Of a stretch of DNA of 64,000 nucleotides, positions 1 to 7,695 are shown piece by piece. Below the pieces are notes generated by a model, which saw only the letters and a program-made list of their open reading frames with translations, searched no databases and was not told where the DNA came from. Origin of the DNA: Bacteroidales bacterium (GTDB lineage: Bacteria; Bacteroidota; Bacteroidia; Bacteroidales; CG2-30-32-10); assembly GCA_035353855.1 (NCBI GenBank), contig DAOQAK010000006.1, positions 26,357 to 90,356 of the forward strand, written 5' to 3'. Both the position numbers and the translations under genes were made by a program. How positions within the stretch are numbered: position 1 is the stretch's first letter; every line of letters starts with the position of its first letter.

Positions 1-78
1 TACGGGCTCAAATACCTGTGAAAAACCAATACTGCCAATCAGCATAAATACGAACAGTATAATATTTCTCTTTCTCAT
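1..78 (-). CDS. Secreted protein, N-terminal fragment
   Basis: Only the first 26 codons are in the window; the gene runs off the left edge. The translation begins MRKRNIILFVFML, a basic n-region followed by a hydrophobic core, and continues IGSIGFSQ, a typical Bacteroidota signal peptide with likely cleavage just before the Gln. The mature protein is therefore exported, but nothing seen here tells its function. It lies 57 bases after tilS on the same strand and could be co-transcribed with it. Confidence 0.6.
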   Translation of the reverse strand, partial: MRKRNIILFVFMLIGSIGFSQVFEPV

Positions 79-135
79 ATGTATCAATTTATATTTAATT
101 ATTTATATATTTATATATGAAAGCAAAAATAGTAA

Positions 136-1467
136 TTATTTTATATCAACATCAATAATTAATATTTTTTTTGTTTTAGGTTTAATCTTATACCTATTGT
201 CTGTTCGCTGCCCTACCACCCACACAATATCATTGCCGTTACATAGCAGCCACGTATTTTCTTTATCCAATACCGAAAATTTCAAATCCGTATAAAAATC
301 ACTTAGCTTCTTCTTCCCTTTCATACCAAAAGGATAAAAGAAATCGCCCGTTTTCCATTTTCTTATTTTTAAAGGAAATTCCAGTTTATCACAATCAAGA
401 TAAGCAAGGCGTTTATCTTTTTTGATTTTTAAAGCGGGAGAATTTTCTTTAACAGAAAATTTCATTTTAACCGGCGCAGATATTGACTTTGTTCTTTCAT
501 CAATAAAATATTCCAAGCTATTTTCTTCATTCAGTATTGATGAAACGATAAGGAATCTTCTGTCTTTTATCAGCCTGTGTGTTGATGAATAAAATATTTT
601 CCCTTCATCAGTTGTTAATGAATCGGTAATGTTATCAATTATTTCACCAGTAAAACCAAAAGGTTTCAAATATTCGTAAAGATAAAGTTCAGAATTATCA
701 TGCTTCAAAAGCTCAGTAATATCGAGCTTTATTAAAGATTTTTCACAGGCAACAATTTTATTTTTTTCTTTTTCTACAACTTTATTAAAAACACTTTCAA
801 TGGCGCTTACTCTTGAAATAGCCGATCTTATTGATCTTTCAACATCGGGATTCATTTCTTTAAGCAAAGGGATAAGTTTGTGGCGTATTTTATTACGCAT
901 GTATTTATCTGAACTATTACTGCTGTCTTCCCTGAATTTTATTTTTTTTGAATGAACATATTTTTCTATCTCATTTCGGCTCGTAAATAAAAGCGGACGA
1001 ATAATATTCCCCTGCTTTACTTTAATACCGTGCAATCCGGCAATCCCTGTCCCTCTTATTAAATTGATAAAAAAAGTTTCTATCTCATCGTCGCCATGAT
1101 GAGCAACAGCAATTAGATCATAATTGTTCTTTTTTCTTATCACCTCGAACCATGCATACCTTAACTCACGTGCAGCCATCTGGATAGAAATCTTTTTTTC
1201 ATCGGCATATTTTCCCGTTTCAAAACGATTTATAAAAAATGGAATATTAATTTTTTTTGCTAATTGCTTTACAAATTTTTCATCACCATCCGACTCTTTA
1301 TCCCTGAGCATAAAATTACAATGCGCAATTCCAAACTCAAACCCCGATTCATGCATTAAATCACATAGCGCCACCGAATCAATACCACCGCTAACTGCGA
1401 CAAGTATTTTCTGGTTCGCTGAAAATAATTTTTCTTTTTTAATAAAGTTTTGAAATTTTTTTAGCAT
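136..1467 (-). CDS. tilS: tRNA(Ile)-lysidine synthase
   Basis: TilS attaches lysine to C34 of the tRNA(Ile) CAU anticodon in the cytoplasm, so the tRNA reads AUA and is charged with Ile. The N-terminal PP-loop ATPase motif SGGIDS is at residues 26-31, followed by AHCNFMLRDKESDGDE and the AHHGDDEIETFFINLIRGTG segment, both characteristic of TilS. The C-terminal part (KIRKWKTGDFFYPFGMKGKKK) matches the TilS C-terminal domain. At 443 residues it has the usual length for Bacteroidota. It is divergent from the sigma factor gene to its right; a near-consensus -7 box (TATCTTTA on the minus strand) lies at 1501-1508. Confidence 0.95.
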   Translation of the reverse strand: MLKKFQNFIKKEKLFSANQKILVAVSGGIDSVALCDLMHESGFEFGIAHCNFMLRDKESDGDEKFVKQLAKKINIPFFINRFETGKYADEKKISIQMAARELRYAWFEVIRKKNNYDLIAVAHHGDDEIETFFINLIRGTGIAGLHGIKVKQGNIIRPLLFTSRNEIEKYVHSKKIKFREDSSNSSDKYMRNKIRHKLIPLLKEMNPDVERSIRSAISRVSAIESVFNKVVEKEKNKIVACEKSLIKLDITELLKHDNSELYLYEYLKPFGFTGEIIDNITDSLTTDEGKIFYSSTHRLIKDRRFLIVSSILNEENSLEYFIDERTKSISAPVKMKFSVKENSPALKIKKDKRLAYLDCDKLEFPLKIRKWKTGDFFYPFGMKGKKKLSDFYTDLKFSVLDKENTWLLCNGNDIVWVVGQRTDNRYKIKPKTKKILIIDVDIK

Positions 1468-1580
1468 TATACTTTATTTCGAGAATTTTTATAAGGAATG
1501 TAAAGATACAAAAAAGAAGTTTGTTATTTTTAAGTCTTTTTATTCTTAATTTTCGTTTTACTAAAAAACTTGCCTGTAAG

Positions 1581-2132
1581 ATGAATGAAACTTTTCAAAA
1601 TAAATTTCCTCAAAGCATAAAAGAGCTGGAAAATTTTATCGACTGTTATCAGAACAAACTTGTGCATCATGCTTTTTTCAGGCTGGGCAATAAAGAAGAA
1701 GCCGAAGATATAGTTCAGGAAGTAATTATTAAAATGTTCAATGATCGAAATAAATATAAAGATTTGGCAAATCCTTCAAGCTATATATTCCGTATGGTTT
1801 CTAACAGTTGCATCGACAGGCTCCGAATGAAGAAAAACATTGAATATAAAAATGAAATCTTTTTAAAAAATATTTTAAATAATTATGTAGATGACAGCAG
1901 CGCAAAAATTATAGAAAAAGAAGAGTTCAAGCGAGTAAATGCAATACTTTCACGAATACCGGATGAACAGGCTGAAGTAATACGACAACGTGTTATTGAT
2001 GAAATGAGTTTTACCGAAATAGCCGATATACTTCAGCTTCCGGCAACCACAGTAAAATCGCGATTCAAATATGGTATCACTAAATTAAAATCAATCATTC
2101 AAAAATCAAAGGAGGTTCAAAATGAACTGTAA
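1581..2132 (+). CDS. ECF-type RNA polymerase sigma factor
   Basis: A sigma-70 family extracytoplasmic-function factor of 183 residues. Region 2 contains LVHHAFFRLGNKEEAEDIVQ followed by the -10 recognition part (SYIFRMVSNSCIDRLR). Region 4 contains RIPDEQAEVIRQRVIDEMSF and a helix-turn-helix (EIADILQLPATTVKSRFKYG). The ATG at 1581 is preferred to an upstream in-frame start at 1521 because the extra 20 residues are hydrophobic and match nothing in the family. The stop overlaps the start of the anti-sigma gene by 11 bases, implying translational coupling and a sigma/anti-sigma regulatory unit. The regulon is unknown. Confidence 0.9.
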   Translation: MNETFQNKFPQSIKELENFIDCYQNKLVHHAFFRLGNKEEAEDIVQEVIIKMFNDRNKYKDLANPSSYIFRMVSNSCIDRLRMKKNIEYKNEIFLKNILNNYVDDSSAKIIEKEEFKRVNAILSRIPDEQAEVIRQRVIDEMSFTEIADILQLPATTVKSRFKYGITKLKSIIQKSKEVQNEL

Positions 2133-3456
2133 TATATTTAAAGAAAATATGGTCAATCTTTTTGATGAAGATATTTCTTCAGAAGAAAAAGATGAAATGC
2201 TGCAACACATTGAAAAATGTAGCTATTGCAGGCATGAATACGAAGAAATGAAATCGGTAATGTCCGAAATCAAACCACAAATTAAAATTAAAGCAAGCCG
2301 TGAATTGAAATCAAAAATTATGGAACAACTTAAAACGAGCGTAAACATGGACACACAGGAAAAAGGCAAGATCATAAAATTCAGAATGCCGGTATGGGCA
2401 AAAGCAGCGGCTATTGCGGCGGTTATAGTAATTGCCGTTATCATTGCACCATTTATAAAATTGAATTCTTCTGACACAAGCGGAGAAGTCTACGCCGCCA
2501 ATGCATTATTCGATAAATCAATTGCCGCTATGTCAAACCTGAAAACAATTTATTTAAATTTAAACATCCGGACGCTTGTCAGAGATAATTTCGATTTGAT
2601 TGAAATGGATAGCGATTTTGTAAAAAACGAAATTCGGGAAAATTTTTCTTCACCAAGAAAATGGAAAATGGAAAAACAAGGCTTAACCGTTTTAATGGAT
2701 GGAAAAAATCAATATAAATACATAAAAGACGATATTGCTTTAAAAGCTGACACAAATTACGGATTCGTGGAATGGCTGCAAATACTGCTTAAGCCAACAT
2801 TGATCATGGAAAATGAAAAAAAATTCTCGAAAGAAAATAATGCAAAATACACCATTGATGAAACGGGTGATAAAGTTGTTCTTACTGTAAAAGCAAAAGC
2901 ATTGGGCAATTTCAAAAACGATTACATGCTGAATAAGACCATACTGGAATCGAACAATACAAGGATATACACTTTCGATAAAGAAACAAACTTACTGCTA
3001 TCATTACAGGTTTATATTGAAAAAAACAATAAAGATGTATTGGTACTCGACACTAAAGAAATAAAATATAATATCAATATCCCTGATGAAACATTCTCGA
3101 TAAAACTACCGGAAGGAATGAGCTGGACAGATGTAAAAACATTAGAACCTTCAAAATCGGACAATATGAAAAAAATAGCCAGTGAAGATGCTGCAAAAAT
3201 ATTTTTTGAAGGACTTGAAAATAATGATTGGGATAAAGTAAAAAATGTTTATTCATTACCTCTTAATAACGAAACCAAAGCATATTACGGCGGACTGAAA
3301 ATTATCAGTATTGGCAAGGCTTTCAAGTCAGGTTTGTATCCGGGTGAATTTGTTCCTTATGAAATAAAATTAAAATCAGGGGAAACAGCCAAAGCAAACC
3401 TTGCCATAAGAAATGATAATAAAGAAAAATTATGGCAGGTTGACGGAGGGTTTTAA
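2122..3456 (+). CDS. Anti-sigma factor with zinc-finger N-terminus and large periplasmic domain
   Basis: The N-terminus carries the anti-sigma zinc-binding signature: C3, then HIEKCSYCRHEYEE, i.e. HxxxCxxC around residues 33-40. One hydrophobic transmembrane segment (AAAIAAVIVIAVIIAPF) lies near residues 94-112, so the finger should face the cytoplasm and the remaining ~330 residues the periplasm. The middle of the periplasmic part (LKTIYLNLNIRT, WKMEKQGLTVLMDGKNQYKY) resembles LolA/LolB-like sheets seen in large anti-sigma factors; this is inference. Its position behind the ECF sigma gene makes it the cognate membrane-bound inhibitor. A strong terminator follows. Confidence 0.82.
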   Translation: MNCNIFKENMVNLFDEDISSEEKDEMLQHIEKCSYCRHEYEEMKSVMSEIKPQIKIKASRELKSKIMEQLKTSVNMDTQEKGKIIKFRMPVWAKAAAIAAVIVIAVIIAPFIKLNSSDTSGEVYAANALFDKSIAAMSNLKTIYLNLNIRTLVRDNFDLIEMDSDFVKNEIRENFSSPRKWKMEKQGLTVLMDGKNQYKYIKDDIALKADTNYGFVEWLQILLKPTLIMENEKKFSKENNAKYTIDETGDKVVLTVKAKALGNFKNDYMLNKTILESNNTRIYTFDKETNLLLSLQVYIEKNNKDVLVLDTKEIKYNINIPDETFSIKLPEGMSWTDVKTLEPSKSDNMKKIASEDAAKIFFEGLENNDWDKVKNVYSLPLNNETKAYYGGLKIISIGKAFKSGLYPGEFVPYEIKLKSGETAKANLAIRNDNKEKLWQVDGGF

Positions 3457-3471
3457 TTTTAGCAAAATGTT

Positions 3472-3508
3472 TAATGGCGTTCACGGTTAAAAACCGTGAA
3501 CGCCATTA
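3472..3508 (+). terminator. Rho-independent terminator of the sigma/anti-sigma operon
   Basis: A perfect inverted repeat with 16-17 bp arms (TAATGGCGTTCACGGTT and its complement) and a 3-base loop, followed by a T-rich run. It lies 16 bases after the anti-sigma stop and should isolate the sigma operon from the RiPP locus. Confidence 0.85.
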
Positions 3509-3909
3509 TTTTATTTAATACCTGTGAATATTACTATTCAAAACTTTTCACAAAAACCAAAACGATTCTTCAATCAGAATTTTTCATTTATAACTGATTT
3601 TTATTTGTTTGTCTAATTCCTGCATTACCGGAATAACTGTAAAATCAATAGTTTCATTACAATCACTTAAAAAAACATCACCTGACGGTGGTGTATATTC
3701 ATTTTACTTGTTTGTTGAAAGATATAGCGGGTTAAGCTAATATTCTTGCATTCCGGCTACAATGTTATATTATTTTGTTTTATCATTCTTTACAGAAACA
3801 CTGAATTCATACTGCATGCAGGTATCTCAAATTTCAGGAACGAATGAAATTTAAAAAGGCGTAAACCGAAAAGCCCAGAATAGAGTAGGTAAAACAAATA
3901 TCAAACAAA
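3509..3909. other. Intergenic region upstream of the RiPP precursor
   Basis: About 400 bases without a credible gene. It holds a small hairpin at 3675-3694 (ACATCACC / GGTGGTGT, loop TGAC). It is probably the promoter and leader region of the precursor gene, but no clear TAnnTTTG box at a suitable distance could be picked out. Confidence 0.5.
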
Positions 3910-4215
3910 ATGAAAAAAATTGAAGATTTCACAAAAGGGAGCATTAATCTGAAAGAGCTGATGAATGCAAAAGAATTAAAAGACACCAAAGGCGGAACTT
4001 GCTTTATTAACACTGTGAATTGTGTAAGCGGATATGCTGTTTGCAATGGACAGAATTCAATTTGCTACACAGGAATGGCTAATTGTTCCGGTGGTTCGGG
4101 AGGTTGCACCACTAATGCCAGCACCGGCTGCACCGGCGATATGAGCGGCCCCGGAGGCGGTGGTTGTATTGGCGGAGTTAGAGAATGTTGGAGCAATCTT
4201 GCACCTGCATTATAA
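3910..4215 (+). CDS. Cysteine-rich RiPP precursor peptide with double-glycine leader
   Basis: A 101-residue peptide. Residues 1-29 (MKKIEDFTKGS... ending ELKDTKGG) form a charged helical leader ending in GG, like the GG-leader natural-product precursors of Bacteroidales. The core (30-101) is rich in Gly, Ser, Thr, Asn and Cys. Its nine cysteines are at 31, 38, 45, 52, 59, 66, 74, 86 and 93: the first six are exactly seven residues apart and the last two again seven apart. The next gene is a radical SAM/SPASM enzyme, which makes a modified peptide product likely. No leader peptidase or exporter is adjacent, so cleavage and export would be supplied elsewhere. The product class (thioether-bridged or other) cannot be read from sequence. 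Confidence 0.8.
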   Translation: MKKIEDFTKGSINLKELMNAKELKDTKGGTCFINTVNCVSGYAVCNGQNSICYTGMANCSGGSGGCTTNASTGCTGDMSGPGGGGCIGGVRECWSNLAPAL

Positions 4216-4250
4216 TAAGCCAAGAACATTTATTTGTACAAATCAAAATG

Positions 4251-4288
4251 CAATTCTTCTGCTTCGTTTAAAAGTTGCAGAAGAATTG
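4251..4288 (+). terminator. Hairpin between precursor and modifying enzyme (partial terminator)
   Basis: A perfect 12-bp inverted repeat (CAATTCTTCTGC / GCAGAAGAATTG) with a 14-base loop lies in the 119-base gap between the peptide gene and the radical SAM gene, followed by a weak T-run. In RiPP operons such a structure commonly lowers transcription into the enzyme so that precursor exceeds enzyme; that role here is inferred. Confidence 0.6.
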
Positions 4289-4334
4289 TTTCCCTTACTT
4301 CAATAATAATCTTCAACCATCTAAAAAATAAATT

Positions 4335-5831
4335 ATGAATACAGAGAATAACGAAAAATATGTTTTAAATCCCGATTATAATTTCAGGAACGATGTTAAA
4401 AGAGCTATAATCATTGCTAACTCTTCGCCGCAATGCGAAGCCTCGAACAACGAATGGTTATCGTACATTCACCCGGCACAGGCAATGATATTGTCATTTT
4501 TTTCAAAACCCACCACCATCGAAAATGCTGTAGGCGAATTAAGTTCTTTCCTTAGTTTAAGCAACGATGAAACATACCATATCATTAAACCTTTTATTGA
4601 AAACCCCGAAGCTGTTTACACCGAATATGAAGGAATAAACTGCCAGTTCCCCAAACAAATCATCATCAAATATGAAGAGCATCTGAAAATAAACAATACT
4701 TACACTCCCGAAGATTTTATTTATAACGAATTGGATTTCGATTCGTCAAGACTTATCAAAGGACCTTCGCTGATAACAATAATGCTTACCAACATTTGCG
4801 TTACTAATTGCATTTATTGTTATGCCGACAGGAACGAAAAGATATCGTGCCAGATCCCTTTCTCACGAATCAAAGAGATGATAAGCGAAGCAAAACAACT
4901 GAAGATAAAAGATATTCATGTGGGGGGAGGCGAATTCTTTCTTTACAATAAATGGTATGAGCTTCTTTCCGAGTTAAAGGATCAAGGTTTTGAAAGAAAT
5001 TTCATTTCGACAAAAGTTCCCATTACCGAAAATGATATTCTGAAACTGAAAAAATTTGGTGGAATCACTTTCCAGTTTTCATTCGATTCGCTTTCTGAAA
5101 ATAAGATAACGAAAATACTTGGTGTTCGCAGAAACTATGTTTCGGAAATGAAAAACACCCTGGAAACTATGGATAAACATAATATTCCTTATCATGTGAT
5201 TTCGGTATTGACAAAACTGAATTCGGATAAAAATGATTTGACAGAAATGTACAATTACCTTTCGACACTGAAAAGAATCAAGTACTGGCAGGTACGCATA
5301 GCATTCAAATCGCTTTACAGCTCAACTGAGTTTGAAAGCATCAAGCTTCAGAAAAACGAACGCCAGCAAGTGTTTGAGCATATTGACGAATTGAACAAAC
5401 AAAATAAATTAAAAATAGATATTGATAAATCATACCTCGAGCGAGGATATTTTACTGCCAAAAAAGGAAGCAGATCATTTCCCGGTGCAACATGCACTGC
5501 CAACCGTTCGCACATGTATGTCCTTCCCGACGGCAATGTTACCATTTGCGAACAAATGTACTGGAAGAAACGTTTTATAATAGGCAATGTACTGAAGAAT
5601 TCCATAGAAGAAATTTGGAACTCGCCGGCTGCGCTTAAATGGGTAAACTTTACAAAAGATGATTTCCGCAATGCCAGCGCTTGTAAGAATTGCGAGCTAC
5701 TCGATGAGTGCAGCAATAAGTATCCGAATAAATGCTGGGCAGATGTTCTGAAAGTTTATGGCGATGAGAACTGGGACTTCCCCGACCCCAGATGTATCAA
5801 GGCTCCGCAGCTTATCAACGAGATAATTTAG
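4335..5831 (+). CDS. Radical SAM/SPASM peptide-modifying enzyme
   Basis: A 498-residue radical SAM protein. Residues ~10-95 (LNPDYNFRNDVKRAII ... HIIKPFIENPE) look like a PqqD-type winged-helix leader-recognition element, as in RiPP maturases. The SAM cluster motif CVTNCIYC puts Cys at 155, 159 and 162, and a GGGE motif follows near 197-200. The C-terminus is a SPASM domain with cysteines in GATC, TIC, ACKNC, DEC, NKC and DPRC, enough for two auxiliary [4Fe-4S] clusters. SPASM enzymes with this layout install thioether or C-C crosslinks on ribosomal peptides. The peptide encoded just upstream is the obvious substrate. The precise chemistry is not decidable from sequence. Confidence 0.85.
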   Translation: MNTENNEKYVLNPDYNFRNDVKRAIIIANSSPQCEASNNEWLSYIHPAQAMILSFFSKPTTIENAVGELSSFLSLSNDETYHIIKPFIENPEAVYTEYEGINCQFPKQIIIKYEEHLKINNTYTPEDFIYNELDFDSSRLIKGPSLITIMLTNICVTNCIYCYADRNEKISCQIPFSRIKEMISEAKQLKIKDIHVGGGEFFLYNKWYELLSELKDQGFERNFISTKVPITENDILKLKKFGGITFQFSFDSLSENKITKILGVRRNYVSEMKNTLETMDKHNIPYHVISVLTKLNSDKNDLTEMYNYLSTLKRIKYWQVRIAFKSLYSSTEFESIKLQKNERQQVFEHIDELNKQNKLKIDIDKSYLERGYFTAKKGSRSFPGATCTANRSHMYVLPDGNVTICEQMYWKKRFIIGNVLKNSIEEIWNSPAALKWVNFTKDDFRNASACKNCELLDECSNKYPNKCWADVLKVYGDENWDFPDPRCIKAPQLINEII

Positions 5832-5889
5832 TAAGTAATTTCTTCTTTTTACACTCTTTACAAACGAATGCGAACAAGGCAGACAAGTT

Positions 5890-6062
5890 GACAAGGCATA
5901 AGTTTACAAGAGAAGTCATACCGATTGTATATATGTAATAGTCCAATAAATTGTACTATAACATCTATGTCATCGGCATAACCATTGTAAAATTTAAAAT
6001 ATCCTTTGGACTATTTTAAATTAACAATTGGTATCAGAATGCTGAAGTGAGAATTCAGAATT
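5890..6062. repeat. Direct repeat copy 1, interrupted by the hairpin element
   Basis: The left part (GACAAGGCATAAGTTTACAA onward to GAAGTCA, 5890-5918) and right part (GAATGCTGAAGTGAG onward, 6037-6062) match a second copy at 6231-6285 with one base difference. In this copy the two halves are separated by a 115-bp hairpin element plus a second TCA. Confidence 0.85.
5919..6033. mobile_element. 115-bp MITE-like hairpin element with 3-bp target duplication
   Basis: The terminal inverted repeats are TACCGATTGT and ACAATTGGTA (one mismatch). Inner arms also pair, including AATAGTCCAA with TTGGACTATT, so most of the element folds into one imperfect hairpin. It is flanked by TCA on both sides (5916-5918 and 6034-6036). 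The other copy of the surrounding repeat has the uninterrupted sequence with a single TCA (6257-6259), i.e. the empty site. There is no coding capacity; movement would depend on a transposase in trans. No second copy was noticed in the window. Confidence 0.75.
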
Positions 6063-6090
6063 ATTTCTTTTATACCCTATACCCTTATTT

Positions 6091-6146
6091 GCTCAACTGT
6101 TCAACTGTTCAATTGTTCGATTGCTCAACTGTTCGATTGTTTAATT
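6091..6146. repeat. Seven tandem 8-bp repeats
   Basis: Seven consecutive 8-base units of the form G(C/T)T(C/T)(A/G)A(C/T)T, e.g. GCTCAACT, GTTCAACT, GTTCGATT, without insertions or deletions. Non-coding, inside the repeat-filled gap. Confidence 0.8.
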
Positions 6147-6230
6147 GTGGACTTGATTTCAATAAATTTCTTTGTGTCCTTTGTGAAAAAACTTTGCATG
6201 CTTTGCGGTTAAAAGAAAAGTTGATAAGTA

Positions 6231-6285
6231 GACAAGGCATAAGTTTACAAGAGAAGTCAGAATGCTGAAATGAGAATTCAGAATT
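6231..6285. repeat. Direct repeat copy 2, uninterrupted (empty site)
   Basis: The uninterrupted counterpart of the repeat at 5890-6062. It has a single TCA where copy 1 carries the hairpin element, so it preserves the pre-insertion sequence. Confidence 0.85.
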
Positions 6286-6342
6286 GTTTTAATTCGTTTT
6301 TCTTTTATACCCTATACCCTTATACCTTTCAAATGTTCAGTA

Positions 6343-6444
6343 GTTTTTGGGTAAGGCGGCTGGTTTGGGCAAATGTTTCTTGTTGATGGTGTTTATACTA
6401 TAACCCTTTGACTATTGACTAAACAAGTCGCTCAACCTTTCAAC
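6343..6444. repeat. Imperfect palindromic intergenic repeat, copy A
   Basis: About 100 bases with arms of roughly 28 bases (left GTTTTTGGGTAAGGCGGCTG..., right ending GCTCAACCTTTCAAC). The arm pattern GTT...GGT...GC-RCTGGTTWGG recurs in the three other copies in the window. Confidence 0.6.
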
Positions 6445-6593
6445 CAATAACATTTTCAATATCCAATGTCCAATTCTCAATATTGAATTTCCATGTTCAT
6501 TTAATGTTTATACCATATACCCTTATACCTATATACCCTTATTTGTTCAATGGTTGACTGAATACTGAATTTTCTATTTACTATTTTCTATAA

Positions 6594-6630
6594 AAACAAA
6601 AAAGCCCGTCTTATGCAGACAGGCTCTAAA
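6594..6630 (-). terminator. Terminator of the korAB operon
   Basis: On the minus strand AGCCTGTCT-GCATA-AGACGGGCT followed by TTTTTG, 30 bases beyond the korB stop. One mismatch in the stem. Confidence 0.8.
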
Positions 6631-6654
6631 AACCAATAATATTACTAAAAAAAA

Positions 6655-7692
6655 TTATTTTATTTCCCAGGTGTCGCCACTATTTAGTAAATCGTCAACG
6701 CATTGAATTTTTGAAGTAGCTTTAGCTGTTTTAATCTGTTCTTCAACAAGGTCGTCGTAAGTTGGGAACATTGCCGAACGAATTACTCCTAATGCAACAG
6801 GATATAATGGCGGAGCCATTTTAGCCAGCATCAGGTGAATACCGGGATCCTGGTCGTACTGGTCGTGAACCAAAAGATCACTTTCGGTAATTCCATTCTT
6901 ACCAATTTCAACAACTTCGATATGTGTTCCTTTCAGGCGAAGCCCTTTATTTTTGTTTTTACCGAATATCATAGGTTCACCATTTTTCAGTATCAACTGG
7001 TTGTCGTCACGGGTTTCTTTTGAAGTAATTAAATCGTGAACGCCATCGGCAAAAATTACGCAATTCTGCAATACTTCAACTACCGATGTTCCATCATGTT
7101 TAGCTGCTTCAAACATAACTTCCGTCATCAGTTTAGGATTAGTATCCACCACACGTGCAAAGAAAGTTCCCTGTGCACCTAAAACCAGTTCGCCGGCATT
7201 GAAAGGATGTTCAATAGTTCCCTGTGGAGAAGTTTTAGTTACCGTGCCCATTTCTGTAGTTGGAGAATATTGACCTTTGGTTAAGCCATAAATCCGGTTA
7301 TTGAAAAGCATGATGTTCAAGTCAACATTTCTGCGGATAATATGAATGAAGTGGTTGCCGCCAATAGCCATTGAATCGCCATCACCGGTAGCTACCCAAA
7401 CACTCAGGTGCGGATTTGAAACTTTAGCGCCTGTTGCAATTGGATTAGCTCTTCCATGAATACTGTGAAAACCATAAGTATTCACGTAATACGGAAACCT
7501 CGAAGAACAACCGATACCTGATATCACTAAAAAATTTTCTTTTCTATATCCAATCTTGGGGAAAACATTTGCCAAAGAGGAAAGTATTGCATGGTCGCCA
7601 CATCCGGGACACCATTTCACCATCTGATCGCTTACAAAATCTTCTTTCGACAGTGGTACTCTTGATCTTTCTACTGTTAAATTTTCTTCCAT
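6655..7692 (-). CDS. korB: 2-oxoacid:ferredoxin oxidoreductase, beta subunit
   Basis: The thiamine-diphosphate subunit of a 2-oxoacid (probably 2-oxoglutarate) ferredoxin oxidoreductase, which oxidatively decarboxylates the oxoacid to acyl-CoA and reduces ferredoxin in the cytoplasm. Cluster ligands are expected at WCPGCGDH (C28, C31), GIGCSS (C62) and a later Cys near 211. The TPP/Mg motif starts GDGDSMAIGG at 103 and ends LFNN. The 345-residue length is normal for the beta subunit. It follows korA after a 3-base gap. Substrate choice is inferred from similarity to KorB; a pyruvate or branched-chain substrate is less likely. Confidence 0.9.
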   Translation of the reverse strand: MEENLTVERSRVPLSKEDFVSDQMVKWCPGCGDHAILSSLANVFPKIGYRKENFLVISGIGCSSRFPYYVNTYGFHSIHGRANPIATGAKVSNPHLSVWVATGDGDSMAIGGNHFIHIIRRNVDLNIMLFNNRIYGLTKGQYSPTTEMGTVTKTSPQGTIEHPFNAGELVLGAQGTFFARVVDTNPKLMTEVMFEAAKHDGTSVVEVLQNCVIFADGVHDLITSKETRDDNQLILKNGEPMIFGKNKNKGLRLKGTHIEVVEIGKNGITESDLLVHDQYDQDPGIHLMLAKMAPPLYPVALGVIRSAMFPTYDDLVEEQIKTAKATSKIQCVDDLLNSGDTWEIK

Positions 7693-7695
7693 AGC

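Larger units (their letters stand above)
5832..6593. other. Repeat-filled intergenic region
   Basis: No credible gene. It contains a duplicated block, a 115-bp hairpin element inserted in one copy, an 8-bp tandem repeat, several TATACCCTATACCCTTA-like stretches (near 6071, 6307 and 6510), and one copy of the long imperfect palindrome family also found elsewhere in the window. A short reading frame at 6047-6268 is built almost entirely from these repeats and is not called. Confidence 0.8.

Noticed and set aside
1521..1580. A 20-residue N-terminal extension of the ECF sigma factor
   Set aside because: Hydrophobic and unlike sigma region 2; the ATG at 1581 fits the family.
6047..6268. A 73-codon reading frame in the repeat-filled gap
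   Set aside because: It is made of the direct repeat, the 8-bp tandem repeat and the TTTGTG-type string; no domain, no promoter.
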